Assembly: GCA_963783085.1 (NCBI GenBank) | Contig: CAWAMJ010000005.1 | Coordinates: forward strand, 291,832-355,831 | Direction: 5' to 3' | Source of the DNA: CAVYUC01 sp963783085 | Lineage (GTDB): Bacteria; Bacteroidota; Bacteroidia; Bacteroidales; Prolixibacteraceae | DNA: 64,000 nt | In this document: positions 51,085 to 61,350 of the stretch, piece after piece | Layout of the letters: the number at the start of each line of letters is the position of its first letter | Position numbering within the stretch: the first letter of the stretch is position 1 | Translations under genes and position numbers: made by a program | Notes under the pieces: model-generated | Database searches by the model: none | Seen by the model: the letters and a program-made list of their open reading frames with translations, nothing else | Told to the model about the DNA's origin: nothing

Positions 51085-53877
51085 TCACAGAAGCTTTTCT
51101 TTCAATGCAGCCCCTGTGTACGATTTTTTTTCTTTCACCAAATCTTCAGGAACACCGGCAAAAATAATTTCGCCGCCTTTATCACCTCCTTCCGGACCCA
51201 AGTCGATAATCCAGTCGGCCGATTTTATAATTTCCATGTTGTGCTCGATAATGATGATCGAATGCCCGCGGGAAATCAGCGCCTGAAAAGAATCCAGCAG
51301 TTTTTTAATATCATGAAAATGAAGCCCTGTAGTTGGTTCATCGAAAATGAAAAGTGTTGGCGATGTTTTTTCAAGCACAAGAAATGACGCCAGTTTTACA
51401 CGCTGGCTTTCACCTCCGGACAGCGTACTCGACGACTGCCCCAGTTTTACATACCCCAGGCCAACATCCTGCAAAGGTTTTAACCGTTTTACTATTTTTT
51501 TCTCTGTTGAAGATTTTCCTTGTGAGAACAATTCCATCGCTTCATTTACCGACAAGTTCAGTACATTGTCAATGTTGTGGTTTTTATATTTTACGTCTAA
51601 AATATCTTCCTTGAACCGTTTGCCGCCGCAACTTTCGCAAATGAGGTACACATCGGCCAGAAACTGCATTTCCACTTTAATGGTTCCCTCGCCCTGGCAT
51701 TCGTCGCACCTTCCGCCATCAACATTAAATGAAAAATGGGACGGCTTCAAACCCTGAACTTTTGAACCTTGTTGCTCGGAAAAAAGCTTCCGGATTTCAT
51801 CGTAAGCTTTCAGATAAGTTACCGGATTTGAACGCGATGATTTGCCGATAGGATTTTGGTTGATGAATTCAATCGAAGAAAGCAGGTTGTAATCGCCCAA
51901 AATGGCATCGTGGTGCCCGGTGCGTTCACCATAACCATTGAGCATTTTTACAAGCGCAGGGTATAAAATTTTCGAAACCAGCGACGACTTTCCCGAGCCG
52001 CTCACTCCGGTAACAACCGTTAACGTGTTCAATGGAAATTTTACCTGCAGGTTTTTCAGGTTGTTTTCCCGGGCGCCAATAATTTCGATGTAATTCGACC
52101 ATTTTCTCCGGTGCCCGGGGATTTCAATTTTCTCTTCCCCTGTCAGGTATTTAGCGGTTAAACTTTCAGGATTTCCTGCCAGTTCAGAATGATTTCCCTG
52201 GAACACCACCTCACCACCATGAATTCCTGCAAAAGGACCAATATCAATGATTTCATCAGCAGCGCGGATTATTTCTTCATCGTGTTCAACTACAAAGACT
52301 GTGTTGCCGATTTTTTGAAGACGCCTCAGTACGTCTATTAACCGTTGCGTATCGCGCGAGTGCAGCCCGATGCTCGGTTCATCGAGAATGTACAGCGAAC
52401 CCACCAAACTGCTTCCGAGGGAAGTGGCCAGGTTAATCCGCTGCGATTCACCTCCCGATAAAGTAGACGAGAGGCGGTTCAGCGTTAAATATCCAAGTCC
52501 GACATCGTCTAAAAATTCGAGACGGTTGTTAATTTCTATCAGAATGCGCCTGGCGATTTCCCTGTCGTGATCGTTTAGTTTTAACTTGCGGAAGAAATCG
52601 CGAAGTTCACTTACCGGTATTAATACAAGATCCTGTAATGATTTTCCGCTGATTTTTACATAGCCTGCTTCTTTTTTTAACCTGCTGCCCTTGCATTCGG
52701 GGCAGGTGGTTTTGCCCCTGTATCTCGAAAGCATTACCCTGTACTGAATCTTATAACTTTTTTCTTCCAAATGTTTAAAAAATTCATTTAACCCGGAAAA
52801 AAACCGGTTGCCGGTCCAGAGCAACTCTTTTTGCACCTGCGAAAGTTGATAGTAGGGCTTATGAATCGGGAAATCAAATTTTTCTGCTGAATAAATGAGC
52901 TGATTTTTCCATTCACCCATTTTCTCGCCACGCCAGCAGGCAACGGCATCCTGATAAATCGACAATGATTTATTGGGTACGACCAAATCTTCGTCAATGC
53001 CAATCACTTTTCCGTATCCTTCGCAGGCAGGACAGGCGCCAACCGGATTGTTAAAACTGAACATGTGCACCGTTGGCTCTTCGAATTCAATGCCATCTGC
53101 CTCAAAACGATTCGAAAATGATTCTGTAATTACCTCCTCCCCGAGATGAACTTTTACCAGGCATTCTCCATGTCCTTCAAAAAAACCGGTTTGAACGGAA
53201 TCAGCAATCCGGCTTTGGGTATCTTCGTCGTTTTGAACCAAAATCCGGTCGATAACCACATTGAAATTATTTTCTTCAGGATTCGATTTCAGAAAGTCAT
53301 CAATCCGGATTATTTCATTGTTTTTCTCAAGCCGTGAAAATCCCTGCTGCATAAGCAATCCGGCTTCTTCCAAAACTGAGCGGCCATTTTTGGGTTTTAG
53401 CGGGGAAACGATTAAAATTTGCGTATCCAACGGAAATGAACAGATAAAATCTACCACGTCAGAAACGCTCTGGCGGGTTACTTCCCTGCCTGAAACCGGT
53501 GAAATGGTTCTGCCGGTTCTGGCAAATAAAAGTTTCAGGTAATCGTATATTTCGGTTGAAGTGCCAACGGTAGAACGTGGATTGCGGGTGTTCACCTTTT
53601 GTTCTATGGCAATTGCCGGTGGAATTCCTTTGATAAAATCGACTTCGGGTTTGTTTATTCTGCCTAAAAACTGGCGGGCATAAGACGACAGGCTTTCAAC
53701 GTAACGGCGCTGGCCTTCTGCAAAAAGCGTATCGAAAGCCAGCGAAGATTTGCCCGAACCCGAAACACCCGTTACAACTATAAATTTATTCAACGGGATT
53801 TTTAAACTTACATTCTTTAGGTTATGTACCCTAGCATGTTGAATTTCAATAAATTTATCTGATTTTATATTTGGCAT
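51085..53877 (-). CDS. uvrA: excinuclease ABC subunit UvrA
   Basis: 930 aa, damage-recognition ATPase of nucleotide excision repair. Two ABC modules: Walker A GVSGSGKSS near 36 and again near 640, signatures LSGGESQRINLATSLG and LSGGESQRVKLASFLV. Zinc sites: CPACEG and CPECKG in the first half, CDECQG...CESCGG in the second. Length and motifs are complete. A -7-like TAATTTTG on the minus strand near 53947 may be its promoter. Divergent from the sigma factor gene. Confidence 0.95.
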   Translation of the reverse strand: MPNIKSDKFIEIQHARVHNLKNVSLKIPLNKFIVVTGVSGSGKSSLAFDTLFAEGQRRYVESLSSYARQFLGRINKPEVDFIKGIPPAIAIEQKVNTRNPRSTVGTSTEIYDYLKLLFARTGRTISPVSGREVTRQSVSDVVDFICSFPLDTQILIVSPLKPKNGRSVLEEAGLLMQQGFSRLEKNNEIIRIDDFLKSNPEENNFNVVIDRILVQNDEDTQSRIADSVQTGFFEGHGECLVKVHLGEEVITESFSNRFEADGIEFEEPTVHMFSFNNPVGACPACEGYGKVIGIDEDLVVPNKSLSIYQDAVACWRGEKMGEWKNQLIYSAEKFDFPIHKPYYQLSQVQKELLWTGNRFFSGLNEFFKHLEEKSYKIQYRVMLSRYRGKTTCPECKGSRLKKEAGYVKISGKSLQDLVLIPVSELRDFFRKLKLNDHDREIARRILIEINNRLEFLDDVGLGYLTLNRLSSTLSGGESQRINLATSLGSSLVGSLYILDEPSIGLHSRDTQRLIDVLRRLQKIGNTVFVVEHDEEIIRAADEIIDIGPFAGIHGGEVVFQGNHSELAGNPESLTAKYLTGEEKIEIPGHRRKWSNYIEIIGARENNLKNLQVKFPLNTLTVVTGVSGSGKSSLVSKILYPALVKMLNGYGERTGHHDAILGDYNLLSSIEFINQNPIGKSSRSNPVTYLKAYDEIRKLFSEQQGSKVQGLKPSHFSFNVDGGRCDECQGEGTIKVEMQFLADVYLICESCGGKRFKEDILDVKYKNHNIDNVLNLSVNEAMELFSQGKSSTEKKIVKRLKPLQDVGLGYVKLGQSSSTLSGGESQRVKLASFLVLEKTSPTLFIFDEPTTGLHFHDIKKLLDSFQALISRGHSIIIIEHNMEIIKSADWIIDLGPEGGDKGGEIIFAGVPEDLVKEKKSYTGAALKEKLL

Positions 53878-54035
53878 GGTTCCTACTGGAGAAGAATAAT
53901 TTAATTAAATACTTGTATATATCGGTAAAAAATATCATTTTAGCAGCAACAAAATTAAAAAATAGTTTTACTTCAACTTAAATTTTGACGCCTATAGAAA
54001 AGCTTTACTTTTTGTTTACAATTAAATAGAAGGTA

Positions 54036-54629
54036 ATGTTCAGAACAGATGCACTGAACGATAATGAACTCGTTCAACGTTTTATGGAAGGCGATCAAAA
54101 ATCACTCGAATTACTAATCAATCGCCATAAAAACAGGATTTTTTCTTATATACTGTTGATAGTGAAAAACCAGGAATTGGCTGAAGACGTTTTTCAGGAA
54201 ACGTTTATCAAAGTCATCCGATCGTTAAAACGCGGTAAATATATCGAAAACGGCAAATTTGTATCGTGGGTATTGCGAATAGCCCATAATCTTATTATTG
54301 ACCATTTTCGGAAGGAAAAGCTGCAGGGAACCGTTTCAAACGACAGCACGGATGTTGATATTTTCAATTCCCAGAAATTTTCTGAAGAAACCATTGAAGA
54401 CCAAATGGTGATTAGCCAGATTTTAAACGACGTTAAAGAATTGGTGAAGGAGCTGCCGGAAGATCAGCAGCAGGTTATTTACATGCGCCATTACATGGGG
54501 CTTAGCTTCAAGGAAATTGCGGATCAAACAGGAGTAAGTATCAATACCGCGCTCGGACGGATGAGATATGCACTTATTAATATGCGTAAACTCATTCAGA
54601 AAAAGAATTTGAACTTAACCCGGATTTAA
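54036..54629 (+). CDS. RNA polymerase sigma factor, sigma-70 family (ECF type)
   Basis: 197 aa. Region 2 (LVQRFMEGDQKSLELLINRH, LAEDVFQETFIKV, FVSWVLRIAHNLIIDHFRKE) and region 4 (LPEDQQQVIYMRHYMGLSFK, EIADQTGVSINTALGRMRYA) are complete, with no region 3. No anti-sigma gene is next to it, which differs from many ECF pairs. It may control the small gene 75 nt downstream. Confidence 0.92.
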   Translation: MFRTDALNDNELVQRFMEGDQKSLELLINRHKNRIFSYILLIVKNQELAEDVFQETFIKVIRSLKRGKYIENGKFVSWVLRIAHNLIIDHFRKEKLQGTVSNDSTDVDIFNSQKFSEETIEDQMVISQILNDVKELVKELPEDQQQVIYMRHYMGLSFKEIADQTGVSINTALGRMRYALINMRKLIQKKNLNLTRI

Positions 54630-54704
54630 CACTTCTTAACACAATATCGAAGGGCAGGACGGCGTTTTAAATAGAGTATTTAAAATTTTATTTAACGTCT
54701 GCCT

Positions 54705-54929
54705 ATGAAAAAATATTCTACTTTCGTTTATCTTGTGAAGAGCTTTGATCCGTCAGTTATCCATTCAAATCTTTTCAGCGGGACCGGTAACTTTGAGGCT
54801 CGTTTAACAGAACCGGAAACCGGCGCCTCGCCGTCCGATCAGACCATCAGCAACATTCTTGGTTTTGCGCAATCGTACAACGTTTTAAAGACCAAAAATT
54901 TAGGTCATGTTGAATTGAATTTAAATTAG
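54705..54929 (+). CDS. small hypothetical protein behind the sigma factor
   Basis: 74 aa, not recognised. MKKYSTFVYLVKSFDPSVIH, then a Gly/Thr-rich middle and NILGFAQSYNVLKTKNLGHV near the end. No signal peptide or membrane segment. It lies 75 nt after the sigma factor and is closed by a strong terminator 21 nt later. That position suggests a real gene, possibly in the same transcript. Confidence 0.65.
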   Translation: MKKYSTFVYLVKSFDPSVIHSNLFSGTGNFEARLTEPETGASPSDQTISNILGFAQSYNVLKTKNLGHVELNLN

Positions 54930-54950
54930 TCGCAAAATTTCAACCGAAAT

Positions 54951-54985
54951 GAAAAAAGCACCTGTCATCAGGTGCTTTTTTCATT
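54951..54985. terminator. bidirectional intrinsic terminator
   Basis: GAAAAAAGCACCTG/CAGGTGCTTTTTTC with a four-base loop; perfect stem. Serves the small gene (plus) and nhaA (minus), whose stop lies inside it. Confidence 0.9.
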
Positions 54986-56285
54986 TCGGCGTACCCTTGT
55001 TCAATGAAAATTTTAATACGAAATACCCAAGCAATCCGGCAATCAGCGAACCGCATACAATTCCAATTTTTGCCGAATTAATTAATACTGCATCGTTGAA
55101 AGCCAAATTATTAATAAAAAGCGACATGGTAAATCCCAGACCGCCCAGCATCGAAACCCCTGCCAGCTGATTGAAAGAAACATTTGATGGAAGTTCCGAA
55201 AGGTTCAGCTTGATTGACAAAAACGAAAAAAGGAAAATTCCAAGTGAATTTCCCACAATCATACTAATAGCTATATTAATTAAAAGCGACACGTTTGTTT
55301 CGGCGCCAAAAGTAAAAACAACGCCGGCATTTGCAAATGCAAACAGTGGCATAATCAGGTATGAAACCCATCCGTGCAGGCGATGTTCGAGATATTGCAA
55401 CGGCGGTGCGGTTCGTTCTGTTAAGTTTTCAAGATCGTCGAGCGCTTCAACCTGTTGTTTCGAAAGTATCGATTGTTCATCCTGATTTTTACAATCGGTT
55501 ACAAAGCAGTTCAGTATTTCGCTTGCTTCATTGTAAAAAGATGTTGTGTTGGTTTTTCGGTTCAGAGGGATAGAAAATGCCAACAGAACGCCGGCAATTG
55601 TAGCATGAATCCCGGATTTTAAAAACAGTACCCAAACGATTACGCCGGCAATGAAATAGAAATATTTTGAATAGTAACCTCTTGCCGATAACAGATAGAG
55701 GATAACAACAATCGCCAAACCGATGATCACATTCAACCAGATTAAATTTGAACTGTAAAATATGGCAATTACTAAAACTGCTCCCAAATCATCGATAATT
55801 GCAAATGCCATCAGAAAAATTTTCAGGCCGGTAGGTACGCGGTTCCCTAAAAGTTGAAGAATTCCCAGTGTAAAAGCAATATCGGCAGCAATGGTAATTC
55901 CCCATCCTTCCATTCCTGTCTGGCCCCTGTTTAGAAATGTAAAAAGTAAGGCAGGGGCAACCATTCCGCCAATTGCCGCAAAAATTGGTAACGACGCATT
56001 TTTTAACCGGCTTAATTCACCGGTGCTGACTTCGCGTTTAATTTCCAGTCCGATTAAAAAGAAAAAAATGGCCATCAATCCGTCGTTTATCCATTTCAGC
56101 AGAGGTTTCGACAGCTCGAAACCGGGCAGGCTAAAAGCAATTTCACGTTCCCAGATTTCGAGAAATGAACTGCTTAACGGGCTATTTGCCAGGATGAGCG
56201 CTGAAATGGTTGCAACAAAGAGGACGATACTTCCCGATATTTCAAGCTTAATAAATTGATTTAAAGGTTCACGAATAAATTTCAT
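54981..56285 (-). CDS. nhaA: Na+/H+ antiporter NhaA
   Basis: 434 aa, eleven to twelve membrane helices. The ion-binding aspartate pair lies in FAIIDDLGAVLVIA (about 163-170); TLGILQLLGNRVPTGLKIFL precedes it and GDLGFTMS-like LGGLGFTMSLFI closes the pore region. It exports sodium in exchange for protons, fitting a marine or saline habitat. Stands alone. Confidence 0.95.
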   Translation of the reverse strand: MKFIREPLNQFIKLEISGSIVLFVATISALILANSPLSSSFLEIWEREIAFSLPGFELSKPLLKWINDGLMAIFFFLIGLEIKREVSTGELSRLKNASLPIFAAIGGMVAPALLFTFLNRGQTGMEGWGITIAADIAFTLGILQLLGNRVPTGLKIFLMAFAIIDDLGAVLVIAIFYSSNLIWLNVIIGLAIVVILYLLSARGYYSKYFYFIAGVIVWVLFLKSGIHATIAGVLLAFSIPLNRKTNTTSFYNEASEILNCFVTDCKNQDEQSILSKQQVEALDDLENLTERTAPPLQYLEHRLHGWVSYLIMPLFAFANAGVVFTFGAETNVSLLINIAISMIVGNSLGIFLFSFLSIKLNLSELPSNVSFNQLAGVSMLGGLGFTMSLFINNLAFNDAVLINSAKIGIVCGSLIAGLLGYFVLKFSLNKGTPK

Positions 56286-56453
56286 AGTCAGGATTTTTTG
56301 AAATACAACTCAATTTCCACCTTTTTGTTTACAGAACAAGGAACTCATTGAGTTAAACGTAAAAATTAAATCGAAAGGCAATTTACAACTAAATCAAACA
56401 CCGGCAGCCGAAACTTATTACCTTTGTTCCTGTTCAATCTAAACCAATGCAAA

Positions 56454-57719
56454 ATGAACCATAAGAAATTGCTGCTTCTGTTACCGGTATTTGCTTACCT
56501 TTCTGCTTTTTCTCAACATTCAAACTGGACCCATTTTCGGGGCACGAATATGGATGGGCATGCTACGGTTGCAACAGCGCCGCTTCACTGGAACGACTCA
56601 ACAAATATTCAATGGAAAATTCCGGTAAAAGGATTGGGATGGTCATCGCCGGTGGTTTACGGAAAACAAATCTGGCTGACTTCTGCAGCACGTGATGGCA
56701 AAGAATTTTATGTGCTTTGCTTTGACCTGGAAACAGGAAAAACGATTTTTGAAAATACAGTTTTCACGTGCAATGATCCACAGCACATTCACGGAACCAA
56801 TTCGTATGCTACTCCAACGCCATGCATTGAAGATGGTTTCGTTTATGTCCATTACGGAACGTTTGGAACAGCCTGCATCAACACCGAAAATTTTGAAACC
56901 GTCTGGAAACGTGAAGATTTAAAATGCGATCACATGCAAGGCCCCGCATCATCGCCGATTTTGCACCGAAATATGCTGATTGTACATCTGGAGGGCACCG
57001 AAAATCCATATGTCATCGCTCTGGATAAGAGGACCGGCGAAACGATTTGGAAAAGTGTACGGCCATCCGAAATTTACGATAAGCTCGAACCGGTATACCG
57101 GAAATCATATCAAACGCCCATTGTCATCGAGGTAGACGGCAGGGAACTTTTAATCAGCAATTCATCGTTTATGTGTTTTGCGCACGATGTTAATTCAGGA
57201 GAAGTAGTTTGGACGGTGGAATATGGTTACGATTCTACCGTTAGTCAGCCAGTGTACTGGAATGGTTTGGTTTTCGTCAATTCCGGCTGGATATTTTTGG
57301 ATAACACTCCTTCGTTTACGCGCCAGTATGCAATCGATCCCACCGGCAAGGGAGATGTTACCAAAACTCACGTGAAATGGATATACGAAGAGGAAGTTCC
57401 TCAAATACCAACTCCCGTTATTGTGGAAGGAAAAATGTACATGGTTCACGATCGCGGAATGCTAACCTGTTTGGATGCTTCCACCGGCCAGCCCGTATGG
57501 AAACACAAACTGAAAGGGAATTTCAATTCGTCGCCGGTTTACGCAGCCGGGAATATATATTTCATCAATGTTAAAGGCGAATGTACCGTTATAAAACCAG
57601 GCGGGTCTTTTCAGTTGGTTGCTGAAAACAATCTCGGCGAAGCTGTAAAAGCAGTGCCTGCATTTATAAACGATGAAATGATTATAAGAACAGATAAACA
57701 CTTGTATCTGATAAAATAG
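56454..57719 (+). CDS. exported PQQ-like beta-propeller protein 1
   Basis: 421 aa from the ATG at 56454 (MNHKKLLLLLPVFAYLSAFS, signal peptide, cut near FSQ). Propeller blades with the W-x-x-P-V-x-G-x-x-W-S-S-P-V-V and CFDLETGKTIF, ALDKRTGETIWK, CLDASTGQPVWK blade ends (tryptophan docking). PQQ binding cannot be shown from the sequence; such domains are often ligand-free scaffolds. It has FRGTNMDGHAT where the three later paralogues have WRGPN or similar, so it is the outlier of the set. Confidence 0.85.
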   Translation: MNHKKLLLLLPVFAYLSAFSQHSNWTHFRGTNMDGHATVATAPLHWNDSTNIQWKIPVKGLGWSSPVVYGKQIWLTSAARDGKEFYVLCFDLETGKTIFENTVFTCNDPQHIHGTNSYATPTPCIEDGFVYVHYGTFGTACINTENFETVWKREDLKCDHMQGPASSPILHRNMLIVHLEGTENPYVIALDKRTGETIWKSVRPSEIYDKLEPVYRKSYQTPIVIEVDGRELLISNSSFMCFAHDVNSGEVVWTVEYGYDSTVSQPVYWNGLVFVNSGWIFLDNTPSFTRQYAIDPTGKGDVTKTHVKWIYEEEVPQIPTPVIVEGKMYMVHDRGMLTCLDASTGQPVWKHKLKGNFNSSPVYAAGNIYFINVKGECTVIKPGGSFQLVAENNLGEAVKAVPAFINDEMIIRTDKHLYLIK

Positions 57720-58034
57720 GCCGGTTCAGTATCATTTCTTCCTGATGAAAAACTTTCGAAGAAAACCGGAAATTTAGCGGGAAATGTAGCAACGGGAATT
57801 AAGCTACACCTTTCATTGTTGAAATTCAAAAAAATTAGATTTAAAAAACCTGCTGAATTCTGACATTAATTAATCCTCAAAAAGTGTGAATTCATCATTT
57901 TGTAATTTTTTCGAACCAAATCTTTCTTACTTTTGCCGGCCAATTTAAACAACCTGGTTTTTTGACCGAAAAGCAGAAAAATCATTAAAACAATTCATAA
58001 AATAACAGGTTGTATCTTTTAGGAAAACAAGAAA
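57720..58034. other. intergenic region before typA
   Basis: 315 nt. Holds TACTTTTG at 57928-57935, a fit to the -7 element TAnnTTTG for typA, with a TTTG about 25 nt upstream instead of 19. No other structure or gene seen; the leader to the typA ATG would be about 95 nt. Confidence 0.5.
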
Positions 58035-59849
58035 ATGGAAGAAATCAGAAATATAGCAATTATTGCACACGTCGACCACGGTAAAACCACGCTGGTTGAC
58101 CGAATTTTACACCAGGTAAACCTTTTCCGCGAAAATCAGGATATGGGGGAATTAATTCTCGATAGCAACGATTTGGAGCGTGAACGCGGCATTACCATTT
58201 TATCGAAAAACGTTTCGGTGCATTACAAAGACACTAAAATCAATATTATTGACACTCCCGGCCACTCCGACTTTGGTGGCGAAGTGGAACGCGTGTTAAA
58301 TATGGCCGATGGGGTGTTACTGATTGTTGATGCGTTTGAAGGCCCAATGCCGCAAACCCGTTTTGTTTTGCAAAAAGCCATTGAACTGGGATTAAAACCG
58401 ATTGTGGTTATCAACAAAGTAGACAAGCCCAACTGCACTCCTGAAATTGCACAGGAAAAGGTGTTCGATCTCATGTTTAGTTTGGAAGCCACCGAAGATC
58501 AGCTGGATTTTCCAACGGTTTTTGGTTCGTCGAAAGCCGGCTGGATGGGACCCGACTGGAAAGAGGAAACAACCGATGTTAGTTATCTGCTCGATACAAT
58601 TCTGGAGCATATTCCGCTGGCAAAAAATAAAGAAGGTTCGCTGCAAATGCGGATTACTTCGCTGGATTATTCATCGTACACCGGGCGGATTGCAGTGGGA
58701 AAAGTTACCCGCGGCGAGTTGGTTCCCGGGTCTCCTGTTTCGCTGGTAAAACGCGATGGCCGGATTGTAAAAACAGCCGCCAAGGAGATTTTTCTGTTTG
58801 AAGGACTTGGAAAAGAAAAAACAAAAGATCCTGTTCCTTCGGGTGAAATTTGTGCAGTACTCGGCCTTGATGGGTTCGATATTGGCGATACCGTTGCCGA
58901 TGCCGAATTTCCGGAAGGGTTGACGCCTATCCGGGTGGACGAACCTACCATGAGCATGTTATTTGTAGCCAATAGTTCGCCGTTTTTTGGGAAAGACGGA
59001 AAATATGTAACCTCCCGCCAGTTGCGCGACCGGTTGTATAAGGAAACCGAAAAAAACCTGGCGCTCCGGGTGGAAGACACCAATTCAGCCGATTCATTTC
59101 TTGTTTTCGGACGCGGAATCCTTCACCTTTCTATTTTGGTGGAAACGATGCGCCGCGAAGGTTTTGAAATACAGCTGGGCCAGCCAAAAGTTTTGATAAA
59201 AGAAATTGACGGTAAAAAACATGAGCCCATCGAAGCATTAACGGTGCATGTTCCGGAAGCTTTTTCAGGTAAGGTAATCGAACTGGTTACCCAGCGTAAA
59301 GGAGATATTACGAATATTGAAGTGAAAGAAGATCGTTCTCACCTTGATTTTCTGATTCCGGCGCGCGGGTTGATTGGATTGCGTAACCAAATGCTTACAG
59401 CAACCGAAGGTGAAGCAATTATGGCCCATCGTTTTTACAGCTACGAACCCTGGAAAGGCGACCTGGGAGTTCGGCGGAATGGTGCGTTAATTGCGCTGGA
59501 AACTGGCACTGCCATAGCCTATTCCATTAATAAAATGCAGGATCGGGGACGGTTTTTTGTGGATCCGGGAGAAGAAGTTTACGCCGGTCAGGTAATTGGT
59601 GAAAATACCCGGCAGGACGATCTGACCCTGAATATTACGCTCACCAAAAAATTATCGAATATGCGCGCTTCGGGTTCCGATGAAAAAACAAGTATTGCAC
59701 CGGCTATAAAATTTTCGTTGGAAGAAGCAATGGAATACATCCGGAACGATGAATATCTGGAAGTGACGCCAAAATACATGCGTATCCGGAAAATATTATT
59801 AAACGAACACGACCGGAAAAGGCAGTCAAAATCTGAGATTCAGTTGTAA
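58035..59849 (+). CDS. typA: ribosome-associated GTPase TypA/BipA
   Basis: 604 aa translational GTPase. G1 AHVDHGKTT, G2 ERERGIT, G3 DTPGH and G4 NKVD are all intact, followed by domain II, two EF-G-like alpha-beta domains and the BipA-specific C-terminal domain (GDLGVRRNGALIALETGTA). In E. coli BipA helps 50S assembly in the cold and under stress. GGAA lies before the ATG. Ends in an intrinsic terminator. Confidence 0.97.
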   Translation: MEEIRNIAIIAHVDHGKTTLVDRILHQVNLFRENQDMGELILDSNDLERERGITILSKNVSVHYKDTKINIIDTPGHSDFGGEVERVLNMADGVLLIVDAFEGPMPQTRFVLQKAIELGLKPIVVINKVDKPNCTPEIAQEKVFDLMFSLEATEDQLDFPTVFGSSKAGWMGPDWKEETTDVSYLLDTILEHIPLAKNKEGSLQMRITSLDYSSYTGRIAVGKVTRGELVPGSPVSLVKRDGRIVKTAAKEIFLFEGLGKEKTKDPVPSGEICAVLGLDGFDIGDTVADAEFPEGLTPIRVDEPTMSMLFVANSSPFFGKDGKYVTSRQLRDRLYKETEKNLALRVEDTNSADSFLVFGRGILHLSILVETMRREGFEIQLGQPKVLIKEIDGKKHEPIEALTVHVPEAFSGKVIELVTQRKGDITNIEVKEDRSHLDFLIPARGLIGLRNQMLTATEGEAIMAHRFYSYEPWKGDLGVRRNGALIALETGTAIAYSINKMQDRGRFFVDPGEEVYAGQVIGENTRQDDLTLNITLTKKLSNMRASGSDEKTSIAPAIKFSLEEAMEYIRNDEYLEVTPKYMRIRKILLNEHDRKRQSKSEIQL

Positions 59850-59874
59850 AGAATTTCAAAATAAAAGATATTTC

Positions 59875-59902
59875 AGCTCTGCATTTGCAGGGCTTTTTTT
59901 TT
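59875..59902 (+). terminator. typA terminator
   Basis: AGCTCTGCA/TGCAGGGCT, two-base loop, followed by a T run. Confidence 0.8.
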
Positions 59903-60081
59903 ACATTTTTTCGAGATAAAAAAACACCTCACAGGTGATAAAGCGTAACGAAAATGTTAACAAGTTCCTAATGAACATTAAATATATGTCACTATTTAGA
60001 TAGGAGATAAATTACCTGCTCCGATTGTAAATATTGCTTATTGGTTTTATTTTTAGGCATTTAAATTCAAAGCAGAAAACG

Positions 60082-61296
60082 ATGTCTGAAAGAACAATTA
60101 TACTATTCATAATTATACTGTTAACAGAAATAAACCTTTCTGCACAAACAGCAACCCGCTGGCGGGGCCCCAATGGCAATGGCATTTATGACGAAACCGG
60201 TTTATTAAAGAAGTGGCCGGCCTCAGGCCCGGAAATCCTCTGGCATTTCGAAGGTTTGGGCGAAGGCCATTCATCTCCTGCATTTGCAAACGGCACAATT
60301 TATTTATCAGGAATGACAGGCGATGAAGGTTTTGTTTACGCGCTTTCAGCCGACGGCAAATTAAAGTGGAAGAAATCGTATGGAAAAGAATTCACTGAAA
60401 GTTATCCCGGCGCCCGGTCAACCCCTGTCATTGACGGAGATTTGCTATTCGTTTATTCCGGACTTGGCGAATTGACATGTATGGATGCAAATAACGGTGA
60501 AGTGAAATGGAAAAAAAATGCATTCAGCGATTTTGACGGCGCCAACATCCAATGGGGAGTAACCGAAACAGTAGTGATTGACGGAAATAAACTGTACCTC
60601 ACGCCGGGAGGAAAGAAAAACAATGTAGTTGCACTGGATAAAACTACCGGCGAATTAATCTGGACATCGCCCGGTGTTGGTGATCTTTCAGCATATTGTA
60701 CTCCTTTGCTTATTGATTTGCCTGGCCGGAAACTGCTGGTAACCATGACTGCAAAACATATTATCGGTTTGGATGCTTCCAACGGAAAATTGCTTTGGTC
60801 GCACGAACAAACCAATCGCTGGGATGTGCATGCAAACACACCATTGTATCATTCCGGAAGGATTTTTTGTTTCAGCGGCTGGGGCGCGGGCGGTGTGATG
60901 CTGGATTTGAGCAGCGACGGAAGTAGCGTAAAAAAAGCCTGGTCTGCTGAAAACCTCGACAGCCGCACCGGAGGAGCAGTACTGGTTGATGGATATTTGT
61001 ACAGCTCGGGTGATATGCACCGGGAATGGCGCTGCATCGACTGGAAAACGGGCGCAGAAAAATACGCTTCCAAAGAAATTGGTAATGGCGCCATTATCTA
61101 TGCGGACGGAATGTTGTATTGCTACAGCGAGCGTGGTGAGCTGGCACTGGTAAATGCAACATCTGAAAAATTTGATCTTGTCAGTAAAACAAAAGTAGAA
61201 TTGGGAACAGCACAACACTGGTCACACCCGGTGGTAAATAACGGAAGATTGTATTTGAGGCATGGAAATGTTTTGATTGTCTATAAAATTTCATAA
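60082..61296 (+). CDS. exported PQQ-like beta-propeller protein 2
   Basis: 404 aa from the ATG at 60082 (MSERTIILFIIILLTEINLS, cut near LSAQ). It opens TRWRGPNGNGIYDETGLLKK and has blade ends such as ALDKTTGELIW, GLDASNGKLLW and CIDWKTGAEKY. The last blade ends SHPVVNNGRLYLRHGNVLIV, shared with the two genes after it. It is the first of three tandem paralogues and lies 230 nt after typA, behind its terminator. Confidence 0.87.
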   Translation: MSERTIILFIIILLTEINLSAQTATRWRGPNGNGIYDETGLLKKWPASGPEILWHFEGLGEGHSSPAFANGTIYLSGMTGDEGFVYALSADGKLKWKKSYGKEFTESYPGARSTPVIDGDLLFVYSGLGELTCMDANNGEVKWKKNAFSDFDGANIQWGVTETVVIDGNKLYLTPGGKKNNVVALDKTTGELIWTSPGVGDLSAYCTPLLIDLPGRKLLVTMTAKHIIGLDASNGKLLWSHEQTNRWDVHANTPLYHSGRIFCFSGWGAGGVMLDLSSDGSSVKKAWSAENLDSRTGGAVLVDGYLYSSGDMHREWRCIDWKTGAEKYASKEIGNGAIIYADGMLYCYSERGELALVNATSEKFDLVSKTKVELGTAQHWSHPVVNNGRLYLRHGNVLIVYKIS

Positions 61297-61350
61297 TCTG
61301 AACCAGTTTTCACCCGAAACATTATAATAAAAAAAACTAAATATTTGTAT

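Noticed and set aside
51085..53877. A transporter ABC protein
   Set aside because: Two Walker A sites, four Cys pairs and the UvrA-specific FSFNNPVGACPACEG text identify the repair protein.
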